A stretch of DNA of 37,475 nucleotides, from IMG/VR virus record IMGVR_UViG_3300020183_000224, positions 1 to 37,475 of that record; one strand, written 5' to 3'. The DNA comes from a virus. The notes under the pieces were generated by a model, which saw only the letters and a program-made list of their open reading frames with translations, ran no database searches and was not told the origin of the DNA. The position numbers and the translations under genes are program-made. Below, piece after piece: positions 4,796 to 11,576 of this stretch; within the stretch, counting starts at the first letter, position 1; each line of letters begins with the position of its first letter.

Positions 4796-6271
4796 ATGAT
4801 ACGTTTAAAAACACTCTTATTAGAAGCAAAACTATCAGATAAATTACATGTATTATTTGTTACTGATCATGATTTAGATCGACGTCGCGGCTTTGCTCGA
4901 CAATTAATTAACAATCAAGTAATTACCGGAGATATACGTACTGCCGATAAAGGCAGTGTTAAAGAACTTAAAGATCTTGTAATACATCATGTATCGACAC
5001 ATTATGATTTAGTTGTCGTGTTTACTCGCGGTATATATGAAAAAAATAAAAATCAAGAAGTTCATAGTATAATTGATAATCTTCGAGGCATAATTGAACA
5101 TTGCAAATCACTTAAAATACCTATAGTATTAAATACTATACCATCTGTGCGATTTATTAAACCAAATATTAAGAAAAAATTAAATATCCATTTTTCATTA
5201 GCAGAAGATTTAGAAACTGATACTTGGATTCGTAAACATGCCGATTATGTACTCGAAACCGATTCATTTACAGATGATGTATTTTTTGACAAAAATAATA
5301 TTCAGTTAGATCGCCCAGCACATATAATTTTATATGATGAAATGTTAAAAATTTTAAATGATTTGGATAATTCAATCGATGTTGATACAGAACAAGAAAA
5401 AATAGAAGATGACGAATTACATTTGACACCCGGATATATTGGTATTATTATGGAGGATGTGCATAAATTTTTACAAAGATTAGGATATAAAATTGACTCG
5501 TCTGAAATACTTAGTATGGAATTTGGACCATCTACAACTGAAGCATTAACTGATTTTAAAATGAAACATGGTCTTAATGCATCTGAAGTAATTGATGATG
5601 AAACCATGGATGCATTGCGAATTGCTAAACCTAAAAAACAAATATCACCAAAAGGACGTGTAATAATTCCATCGGGAATCGGAACAGACGAAACTGCAAA
5701 TATTGAACTTTTAATTGATTATATGAATGATCAAGGTATTATAAATCCATTTACTCAAATAGGAATATTGTCTGTTATAGGCAAAGAATCAGGTTTTATT
5801 CCGCAAGATGAAATAGGATATGGCGGTACACCTAATGATCGCATTCGTGAAATATTTGGAAATAGAGTACCTACAGATGATGATGAATTGGATACGTTAA
5901 AATCTGACGATGAAGCATTCTTTAATCGCGTATATGGTGGCCGCTTCGGTAATGCATCAGATGAAGGATATTTATATCGTGGTCGTGGTTTTAATGGTCT
6001 AACATTTAAGGATAACTATCAAAAGTATGGTAGTATTGTTGGTGAAGATTTAGTAGGAGACCCCGAAGCTGCAAATAATCCTGACGTTGCTGCAAAAATT
6101 GCCGCGGCATTTTTTACAAAGAATAAACCAGCTGCCGCATTGCCTAAATTTACTAGTAAATCCAATGCTACAACATATTTTGTAAATCTTAATGCGGGCG
6201 GTACAGGTCGCGCGCCAGATCATAGTCGAGCATTAGAATGGGCTAGTAGATTTGAAATAGAATTTGAATAA
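4796..6271 (+). CDS. multidomain cell-wall hydrolase (PG-binding plus GH19-like lysozyme)
   Basis: A 491-residue protein with three parts behind a targeting-like leader MIRLKTLLLE. Residues 17-190 form an alpha/beta domain (HVLFVTDHD, DLVVVFTRG, KIPIVLNTIP) that recalls SGNH-type folds but lacks a clear GDS serine motif. Residues 212-280 match a peptidoglycan-binding repeat of the PG_binding_1 type (VHKFLQRLGYKI, FGPSTTEALTDFK). Residues 300-480 look like a GH19 or chitinase-like lysozyme, with GKESGF around the likely catalytic Glu-331 and GRGFNGLT near 396-403 followed by NYQKYG. It would cut peptidoglycan during entry or lysis. The leader suggests a virion-carried enzyme rather than a classical endolysin; no signal peptide or holin gene lies beside it. 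Confidence 0.75.
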   Translation: MIRLKTLLLEAKLSDKLHVLFVTDHDLDRRRGFARQLINNQVITGDIRTADKGSVKELKDLVIHHVSTHYDLVVVFTRGIYEKNKNQEVHSIIDNLRGIIEHCKSLKIPIVLNTIPSVRFIKPNIKKKLNIHFSLAEDLETDTWIRKHADYVLETDSFTDDVFFDKNNIQLDRPAHIILYDEMLKILNDLDNSIDVDTEQEKIEDDELHLTPGYIGIIMEDVHKFLQRLGYKIDSSEILSMEFGPSTTEALTDFKMKHGLNASEVIDDETMDALRIAKPKKQISPKGRVIIPSGIGTDETANIELLIDYMNDQGIINPFTQIGILSVIGKESGFIPQDEIGYGGTPNDRIREIFGNRVPTDDDELDTLKSDDEAFFNRVYGGRFGNASDEGYLYRGRGFNGLTFKDNYQKYGSIVGEDLVGDPEAANNPDVAAKIAAAFFTKNKPAAALPKFTSKSNATTYFVNLNAGGTGRAPDHSRALEWASRFEIEFE

Positions 6272-6275
6272 CATA

Positions 6276-6282
6276 TATTTAT
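6276..6282 (+). promoter_or_regulatory. putative late promoter motif TATTTAT
   Basis: TATTTATATTAAAA followed by AGGAAAAC as a ribosome binding site, before the ATG at 6300. Confidence 0.5.
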
Positions 6283-6299
6283 ATTAAAAGGAAAACATA

Positions 6300-6674
6300 A
6301 TGTTTGAAAAATTAGTTTCTACATTAATGGCATCACGAGACCAAGCTCATATATTTCATTGGCAAACAACAGGCCCCGGGTCATTTGCTGCACATATGGC
6401 ACTAAATGCATATTATGATGCTATTCCGGATATGGTTGATGCATTAGTTGAATCATATCAAGGAAAATATGGAATTGTTATGGGTTATGAACCTGCTGAA
6501 CGTTTTGATGAATACTCTGCAGATACCGCCATTAAATATTTTAAAGCGTTATCTACATTTATAGAACGCGTATATGCAAAATTTCCTAAAGATGACACAA
6601 ACATTATCAATCAATTAGATGCTTTCAAAGATTTAATTTACACAACAATATATAAATTGGAAAATTTATCATGA
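6300..6674 (+). CDS. Dps/ferritin-like four-helix protein (DUF5856-like)
   Basis: A 124-residue helical protein. The segment HIFHWQTTGPGSFAAHMAL followed by YYDAIPDMVDALVES matches the first two helices of Dps and ferritin-like proteins, where His-Trp in helix A and His then Asp/Glu in helix B lie near the ferroxidase site. Related small proteins of the DUF5856 type are frequent in T4-like phages. It is shorter than a bacterial Dps (about 150-170 aa) and lacks the later conserved Glu pattern, so iron oxidation is not assured. A late-type motif and AGGAAAA precede it, and its stop overlaps the next start by 4 nt (ATGA). A virion or DNA-protecting role is possible. Confidence 0.7.
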   Translation: MFEKLVSTLMASRDQAHIFHWQTTGPGSFAAHMALNAYYDAIPDMVDALVESYQGKYGIVMGYEPAERFDEYSADTAIKYFKALSTFIERVYAKFPKDDTNIINQLDAFKDLIYTTIYKLENLS

Positions 6675-7255
6675 AAATTTTTGATATTAAAAATCCTAAA
6701 CACGTACAAATTCTTAAAGAAGAATTGCATAGAGCTCGTCATATTCTTCGAGAATATAATGAAGCTGAAATTTGGAAACGATTAACCGTACAACAACGTG
6801 AAGAATTATTATCTACTGTAGATGACGATATGGGCCCAGATTTTGCTGATGAATATGCAGAAACGGATTGGATGCAAATACCAGATGCTGTTACTAATCG
6901 TATTAACTTAAGTAGATATGTTGCCGACTACGCTCGATCTGTAGATAAGAGTGCATTAATGTATGCACGTGGTATTTTTGATATCATTAATGATGAAGCT
7001 CGTTTTAAAAATACCAAACAACTTCAAGATTTCATTGCTAAACAAATTGGATCTACAGCTACAGATGCAGAATCATTGAAAATGGCATTAATGCAATATG
7101 CAAGAGATAATTCTGCTAAAATGATGAAATTAAATATTGACACTCAAAAAATGGCTCAATCAACAACCCCTATAAGTATAGGAAAACTTAGTGGTGCTAC
7201 ACCCCCTAGCAGAAATCCAGGATATATGGGCGGAGCTGAATGGACTGGTGACTAA
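6671..7255 (+). CDS. unknown protein, 194 aa, probable virion component
   Basis: A 194-residue, mostly helical protein. Its first 35 residues are basic and amphipathic and contain LKE (15-17) and LRE (26-28), either of which could be a prohead-protease site, though the match is weaker than in the genes at 2482-4796. A WKRLTVQQREELL segment near residues 35-50 and a Gly/Pro-rich tail (SGATPPSRNPGYMGGAEW) are notable. No membrane segment. It overlaps the Dps-like gene by ATGA and the next gene by TAATG, so the three are translationally coupled. Function unknown. Confidence 0.65.
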   Translation: MKIFDIKNPKHVQILKEELHRARHILREYNEAEIWKRLTVQQREELLSTVDDDMGPDFADEYAETDWMQIPDAVTNRINLSRYVADYARSVDKSALMYARGIFDIINDEARFKNTKQLQDFIAKQIGSTATDAESLKMALMQYARDNSAKMMKLNIDTQKMAQSTTPISIGKLSGATPPSRNPGYMGGAEWTGD

Positions 7256-7464
7256 TGATAACAAAACCGGGGTTTTTGGCATTATATGTAATTGAATTAC
7301 AAGGTAAGCAAGAAAAAAACGAGCCAGAATTACGGTTTATTAATAAAAATCATATCATGCAAATACGTCAAGATGGCGAAGATGTAATAATAGAACTGTC
7401 TGACTATGTAAAATTAAAGATACGCAATGAAAACATTCATATTTTAATGGATCGTTTTGTTTGA
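7255..7464 (+). CDS. small beta-rich protein of unknown function, 69 aa
   Basis: A 69-residue protein with alternating hydrophobic residues (FLALYVIELQG, VIIELSDYVKLKIR) suggesting a small beta barrel or sheet. No cysteine, membrane helix or known motif. The start overlaps the upstream stop in TAATG, a typical coupled junction. A late-type motif begins just after its stop (7471), so it closes the unit that starts at 6276. Function unknown. Confidence 0.6.
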   Translation: MITKPGFLALYVIELQGKQEKNEPELRFINKNHIMQIRQDGEDVIIELSDYVKLKIRNENIHILMDRFV

Positions 7465-7470
7465 TGTAAA

Positions 7471-7477
7471 TATTTAT
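7471..7477 (+). promoter_or_regulatory. putative late promoter motif TATTTAT
   Basis: AATATTTATATAAAA followed by AAAAAAGG as a ribosome binding site, before the ATG at 7499. Confidence 0.5.
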
Positions 7478-7498
7478 ATAAAAATAAAAAAGGTTAAC

Positions 7499-7684
7499 AT
7501 GGCATCACAAGAAATTTTCGATCAAATCGAACAACATTGGTTAGTATTTAAAGAAAATCATGAAAGATTTACCAACAAAGGGATAAAAGCTGCGGGCGTT
7601 AGAGCACGTAAAGCAATTAATGAAGTTAAAAAATTAGCAAGTAAATATCGTTCAACGCAATTAGCAGAATCTAAATCAGAATAA
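7499..7684 (+). CDS. histone H1 (Hc1)-like DNA-binding protein, 61 aa
   Basis: The frame is open from 7457, but ATG 7499 is preferred because AAAAAAGG lies 5 nt upstream and the earlier ATG overlaps the late-type motif. The 61-residue product has an acidic, helical first half (EIFDQIEQHWLVFKENHERF) and a basic second half with KGIKAAGVRARKAINEVKK. That segment closely follows the KGNKAAGxRxR...L pattern of bacterial histone H1-like Hc1 proteins common in Bacteroidota, which bind DNA non-specifically. It lacks the long Lys/Ala tail of some members. In a phage it could help compact DNA or be packaged with it. The family call is from memory of the pattern and is reasonably strong. Confidence 0.7.
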   Translation: MASQEIFDQIEQHWLVFKENHERFTNKGIKAAGVRARKAINEVKKLASKYRSTQLAESKSE

Positions 7685-8481
7685 TGCAAAAACAACAAGA
7701 AATATTAGTATATCATACGTTGCGAACCATGCTTAAGGAGCAAGCTGATGCTGCGGTTGCAGGTAAATCATCTATCGAAACAAATGATATTAATACATCT
7801 AGAGGAGAATCACCATTTACTCCTGCAGAAAAACGATTTTTAGGAAAATTTGATGCCTATGGGTCACAACACATAGGCATCATTTATTCTTTGTCAGATA
7901 TTGGCGTACGAGAATTTATTGCTAGAAGCGGTAAAGATTTTAATTTAACGCCTGCAATTCTTTTAAAACTGCTACGAGACAAATTAATTAAAATTGTTCC
8001 ATATACAGGCTGGGGTCGTGATGATTCATATACAATTGAATTGCAGTTACCATTAGAAGATATTGTCGGTTTTGGTAAGGAAGATGAAAAAAAAGCTGAA
8101 AAATCATCGGATGCAGCTGCCGGCGCCGGCGGTGCATCGGCAGCATCTCCTACACCAGAAGTAGCATGGACTGTTAAATATGGTGATATCTTATCAGAAT
8201 CTGCAAAAATTGCTAAACAGCTAATTTCTGAAAAACACCATAATAAACATGTTGTTAATATAGAAAAGTCAAGGATACTAAAAAAGGTACCTAGTCAATA
8301 TATTAAACATTTAGAACAATTAATTACATCAATTGGTAAAAAGAAATATTCTGCTGCAGAAAAACAAAGATTAATTGCAGATATTTTAGATAATTTATTT
8401 GTTAATTTTAAATTAAATGATAAACAAATTGAAAAATCATATGAAATGCATAAAAAACAAAAACGTTTACATAAAAAATAA
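7684..8481 (+). CDS. unknown protein, 265 aa, possible head-internal protein
   Basis: A 265-residue protein with an N-terminal amphipathic helix ending MLKEQ (LKE at 17-19, a possible prohead-protease site). A compact helical part follows (residues about 45-135, including FTPAEKRFLGKFDAYG), then an Ala/Gly linker (DAAAGAGGASAASP, near 143-156), then a very basic helical C-terminal half ending KKQKRLHKK. The basic tail suggests nucleic-acid contact. The start overlaps the H1-like gene in TAATG, so the two are coupled and may act together on DNA. No family was recognised. Confidence 0.65.
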   Translation: MQKQQEILVYHTLRTMLKEQADAAVAGKSSIETNDINTSRGESPFTPAEKRFLGKFDAYGSQHIGIIYSLSDIGVREFIARSGKDFNLTPAILLKLLRDKLIKIVPYTGWGRDDSYTIELQLPLEDIVGFGKEDEKKAEKSSDAAAGAGGASAASPTPEVAWTVKYGDILSESAKIAKQLISEKHHNKHVVNIEKSRILKKVPSQYIKHLEQLITSIGKKKYSAAEKQRLIADILDNLFVNFKLNDKQIEKSYEMHKKQKRLHKK

Positions 8482-8483
8482 TT

Positions 8484-8511
8484 TTGATATTTCAATTTAA
8501 TTTATTATATT
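8484..8511 (+). promoter_or_regulatory. sigma70-like promoter
   Basis: TTGATA at 8484-8489 and TATATT at 8506-8511, spaced 16 bp, lie in the 63-bp gap before the ATG at 8545. It opens a run of tightly packed small genes and is less certain than the cassettes at 141-1553. Confidence 0.4.
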
Positions 8512-8544
8512 ACAAATATAGTTATAAACCATAAAAATAAAAAA

Positions 8545-8754
8545 ATGTCGTATTACACAGCAAAAGTTCAATTAATTGACACAGTTGATACCCCTAAGGG
8601 TACTAAAGAAAAGAAAACAACTGAAACATATCTTGTAGAAGCACTTTCAGTAACTGAAGCAGAAGCTAAAGTTGTTGAAGATTTTAAAGGTTATACTTTT
8701 GATTTTGAAGTTAAATCAGTTTCGGCAAGTAAAATCATTAAAATTATCGAATAA
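8545..8754 (+). CDS. DUF4494-like small protein
   Basis: A 69-residue protein whose pattern, a beta strand, then a Lys/Thr-rich turn, then ETYLVEALSVTEAEAKVVEDF, follows DUF4494 proteins. In that family a conserved YLVxALSxTEAEAR motif leads into the C-terminal strand. DUF4494 is mostly found in Bacteroidota and their phages, which supports the host inference. The biochemical role of the family is unknown. It is the first gene after a sigma70-like promoter and is joined to the next by a TAATG overlap. Confidence 0.65.
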   Translation: MSYYTAKVQLIDTVDTPKGTKEKKTTETYLVEALSVTEAEAKVVEDFKGYTFDFEVKSVSASKIIKIIE

Positions 8755-9029
8755 TGGCATATCGACCAGGGCACACTGTCGTTGTTACTCAAGATGGAGT
8801 AAATCGAGTAGGCGTAATATTAGATCAATATTTGATTAATAAATCTATTGTATATGATGTATTATTGGAAAATCGATCTGCAGCATGTATAATTACTACG
8901 AATCCTAAACATTCAACATATCTTAATAAACATTTAACAACTATGTTATGTGATACAGATATGATTCAGACAACTATTCCTTATAAGCAATTACTTGCAA
9001 ATGATGCATTACCAATTACTAAATCATAA
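8754..9029 (+). CDS. small protein of unknown function, 91 aa
   Basis: A 91-residue protein. The N-terminal half is beta-rich, with HTVVVTQDGVNRVGVILDQ resembling a small SH3-like or KOW-like barrel; two cysteines (near 45 and 66) are too far apart to suggest a zinc site. No membrane segment or signal peptide. It is coupled to the upstream gene by TAATG, and the next gene begins 3 nt after its stop. No family was recognised. Confidence 0.6.
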   Translation: MAYRPGHTVVVTQDGVNRVGVILDQYLINKSIVYDVLLENRSAACIITTNPKHSTYLNKHLTTMLCDTDMIQTTIPYKQLLANDALPITKS

Positions 9030-9032
9030 TCA

Positions 9033-9314
9033 ATGAAGCTTGAAAGTTTAAAAAAACGAGTTCAAAAACGTTATCCTGGATGTATTGCAATAATGGGTCA
9101 TGATGGCGAGTACTATATAGTGCATAATGACATAAGTTTGCATGATGTGTTTATGATACCAGGATGTGAAACTGAAACAGAAGCTTGGCAAGTTATATCA
9201 CAATTTGTTCAAGTAGAACAGAGTATTAATCGAACACATCCTTTAAAGGCAATGATATCCGAACATAAGAAGTTACAGAATCGAGAACGAATATCAAATA
9301 GAATTCATGGATAA
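9033..9314 (+). CDS. small protein of unknown function, 93 aa
   Basis: A 93-residue protein with a basic N-terminus (MKLESLKKRVQKRYPG), a beta-rich centre (IAIMGHDGEYYIVHND) and a basic helical C-terminus. There is no membrane helix or recognised motif. The N-terminus has a faint likeness to the targeting leaders upstream but no clear L-x-E cut followed by a small residue, so it is not included in that group. Its last codons overlap the methyltransferase start by 8 nt, suggesting coupled expression. Confidence 0.6.
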   Translation: MKLESLKKRVQKRYPGCIAIMGHDGEYYIVHNDISLHDVFMIPGCETETEAWQVISQFVQVEQSINRTHPLKAMISEHKKLQNRERISNRIHG

Positions 9315-9972
9315 AAAACAATTGAAACAAAGCATTCTAGATAATTTAATAAATTCTGACGCCGAATTGGATCGTTGGGATACATTACAACCAACAGATG
9401 GTGATTATATGATGAATAGTCCAATTCCGGTAGGTTATAACACAACCGCAGAACAACGCTTTTTAATGCAAAATTTATTAGTAGGATTCAGCGGCGGTTC
9501 GTTATTAGATATAGGATGCGGTCGATGTGACTTATACGGCATAGCTCGCGATTTGGCTGCGTTAAACAATGACGTAGTTTTATATAGTGCCATAGACCAT
9601 AATCCTATAATGACGCAGTTAGGCGAACAAAAATGGGGCTTAAATAAAGTTAATGTAGGTGCATTTGAAACTGCTAAACTTGACAAGCACGAATGGGTTG
9701 TTGCTTCCGGCGTATTTACTCCACGAAGGTGTGAAACGGAAGATGATGATTTGCGTAAATTATTTGATGATATTGATATGTTGTATAACTTATCAACACA
9801 AGTAGTTTCATTTAATTTAATGAATCCGATAAATACATATCATCATGAAGGATTCTTTTATGTACATCCTGGATTAGTTATGGACATGTTGATTGAAAAA
9901 TATCAATTTGTTAATATTCGATGCAATTATTCAAAAGACGTATATACAGTATTAATTTATAAATTACAATAA
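9307..9972 (+). CDS. class I SAM-dependent methyltransferase
   Basis: A 221-residue protein with the SAM-binding motif LLDIGCG at residues 66-72, the glycine-rich loop of Rossmann-fold methyltransferases. An acidic residue follows at the end of the next strand in YSAIDHNP (motif II region). Then come WVVASGVF as a likely motif IV strand and an FFYVHPG segment. It lacks the NPPY/DPPY or PC motifs of DNA amino- or cytosine-methyltransferases, so DNA modification is not indicated; a protein, RNA or small-molecule substrate is possible. It overlaps the upstream gene by 8 nt. Such orphan methyltransferases are common in large marine phages, usually with unknown targets. Confidence 0.75.
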   Translation: MDKKQLKQSILDNLINSDAELDRWDTLQPTDGDYMMNSPIPVGYNTTAEQRFLMQNLLVGFSGGSLLDIGCGRCDLYGIARDLAALNNDVVLYSAIDHNPIMTQLGEQKWGLNKVNVGAFETAKLDKHEWVVASGVFTPRRCETEDDDLRKLFDDIDMLYNLSTQVVSFNLMNPINTYHHEGFFYVHPGLVMDMLIEKYQFVNIRCNYSKDVYTVLIYKLQ

Positions 9973-9976
9973 AAAC

Positions 9977-10369
9977 ATGACAAACAGTATTAATCAGCCG
10001 TGGGCTATTTCAGAAAATCATGTTAATCGTTATGGCGAAACTTGGGCAAATTTGGATTTTATAATTGAAACCAAAATTTCTGCAGAAAATTTTAAAACAG
10101 ATCCAATGAATTGTACAATTGGACATTTGAATATTTTTAATCAACAAATTCATATGCGATATAAAGATTTAATTGCATATTCTAAATCTGTAAGCACTGC
10201 AGCTGCTAACGTTTATGCTAGCAAACCTAATAAAAATGACACATTTCCGATTGATGTTAAAGGACGTACATTGGTTTTACGAAAACACGAAATTGGTAAA
10301 TTATCTCAAACATTGTCAGATGCATTGGATATTGCTATTAGGAGATATGAACTAGGTTTATATTTATAA
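9977..10369 (+). CDS. unknown protein, 130 aa
   Basis: A 130-residue, mainly helical protein without membrane segments or cysteine clusters. Two stretches stand out: YGETWANLDFIIET near the N-terminus and LSQTLSDALDIAIRRYELG at the C-terminus. The start lies 4 nt after the methyltransferase stop and has only weak ribosome-binding sequence. It is likely in the same operon as the genes from 8545 to 11576. Function unknown. Confidence 0.6.
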   Translation: MTNSINQPWAISENHVNRYGETWANLDFIIETKISAENFKTDPMNCTIGHLNIFNQQIHMRYKDLIAYSKSVSTAAANVYASKPNKNDTFPIDVKGRTLVLRKHEIGKLSQTLSDALDIAIRRYELGLYL

Positions 10370-10381
10370 TAAAATTGCATC

Positions 10382-10570
10382 ATGCGTAACGCAACATACG
10401 TATATTTTTTTAAAACGGATACGACTCAAGAAATTATTGGCAGTGTAACTGCCTCTAATATAAATGAAGCCCGAGAAAAAATATGCATAATAAAACAGTT
10501 GCCTGAAGCAGAAATCGATCGGTTATTTGTTATTAAACAAAAAAGGAGGAATCATGCAGACAATCTTTGA
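10382..10570 (+). CDS. small protein of unknown function, 62 aa
   Basis: A 62-residue protein with a beta-alpha-beta pattern (YVYFFKTD, NINEAREKICIIKQL, DRLFVIKQKRRN) and a basic C-terminus. It carries no known motif. Its final 17 nt overlap the next gene, and the strong AAAAGGAGG ribosome binding site of that gene lies inside its last codons. Function unknown. Confidence 0.55.
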   Translation: MRNATYVYFFKTDTTQEIIGSVTASNINEAREKICIIKQLPEAEIDRLFVIKQKRRNHADNL

Positions 10571-11015
10571 CAAAATCTTCGTAACAAAAGCTGAATATTC
10601 AATAATTCAAACAATGCATGCATCCGAACGAATGTGTTGGGTATTTGATACATTTGATGCAACCACGATGCAAACTAAAGGTTTAGATTTATCTTCGTTT
10701 TTTGAAGAAGTTCGAGATAATTTAGACAAATATGCAGCAACTCCTATAGTAAACGAAGAACCAACAGCTGAAGAATTACCGTCTGTAAAGGATGGTAATA
10801 TGGATTTTGTCGATGTAATGATTGATGATGAAAATATCATGATTGGATCAAACAGTTTACGTGCAGTAAGACACGTAACGCAAAAATTCATTGAATCGGG
10901 CTATATGCTTCGTCGAGATTTAGTAACAGAAAAAATGTTTCGTAAAGACAAAATAACAAGATATATGCGAGTATTTCGCATCATTAATTACACAAATTCG
11001 ATGTGTCTTAATTAA
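10554..11015 (+). CDS. unknown protein, 153 aa
   Basis: The frame is open from 10527, but ATG 10554 is chosen because AAAAGGAGG (10541-10549), one of the best Shine-Dalgarno sites in the window, lies 4 nt upstream. The 153-residue protein has an acidic middle section (NEEPTAEELPSVKDGNMDF) and a basic, helical C-terminus with RHVTQKFIESGYMLRRDL, which could contact nucleic acid. No recognised family. The next gene starts 6 nt after its stop. Confidence 0.65.
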   Translation: MQTIFDKIFVTKAEYSIIQTMHASERMCWVFDTFDATTMQTKGLDLSSFFEEVRDNLDKYAATPIVNEEPTAEELPSVKDGNMDFVDVMIDDENIMIGSNSLRAVRHVTQKFIESGYMLRRDLVTEKMFRKDKITRYMRVFRIINYTNSMCLN

Positions 11016-11021
11016 TTTATA

Positions 11022-11576
11022 ATGGCAAAAAAACAACAAGTTCCTGATACTATCATCAAACAGTTTGAAAAACCTCAATTTAAAATTAATGATGCGGTAT
11101 ACTTTACTTGGTTAGGTGCAAAAAAATATGGTTATGTTAAAACGTTTAAAACAAGTTCTTGGGGTATTCAATATTTGGTTGAATCGGATAATACAAAGTA
11201 TCCATGTGGTATTTCAATCAAAGGGTATAAAACAGCGTATACAACAGGATGCATCAACATCGATGAAACAAGATCTATTGGACAAGATGAAATCAAGAGA
11301 CGCATCCAAACTGGACATTCAAGCACATATACAGAGCTTTTTACAGACACCCGAAGGGCAGAAAATAAAAGCGGAAATGAGTCTGCAAGTAGCAAACATG
11401 TATCTACAAGAAATTCTAAAACAATCAAATCAACCCGAACTAACAATGCGGCAAAGCATGTTGTTAAACCTAGCGCTAATGGAAATATTGCAGGAATTGG
11501 AAAAAAACGAAAAGATTCTGAACTTGACAGTGCAATCCAACGTCAGCGAGATTTCTTAAACGGCTTTATCAAATAG
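11022..11576 (+). CDS. unknown protein with small beta domain and basic tail, 184 aa
   Basis: The first 85 residues look like a folded beta domain, with DAVYFTWLGAKKYGYVKTF, WGIQYLVES, YPCGI and TTGCINIDETR. The remaining hundred are Ser/Thr/Lys/Asn-rich and probably disordered, ending in a charged helix (SAIQRQRDFLNGF). From about 11240 onward the codons depart from the A/T-ending preference of the first part, and an open frame of 147 codons overlaps in the +1 register (11116-11559). Its last 8 nt overlap the stop end of the convergent gene at 11569. It closes the rightward operon begun at 8545. Function unknown. Confidence 0.65.
   Translation: MAKKQQVPDTIIKQFEKPQFKINDAVYFTWLGAKKYGYVKTFKTSSWGIQYLVESDNTKYPCGISIKGYKTAYTTGCINIDETRSIGQDEIKRRIQTGHSSTYTELFTDTRRAENKSGNESASSKHVSTRNSKTIKSTRTNNAAKHVVKPSANGNIAGIGKKRKDSELDSAIQRQRDFLNGFIK

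Noticed and set aside
7457-7498. Upstream extension of the histone H1-like gene
   Set aside because: It covers the late-type motif and the ribosome binding site; ATG 7499 has AAAAAAGG just upstream.
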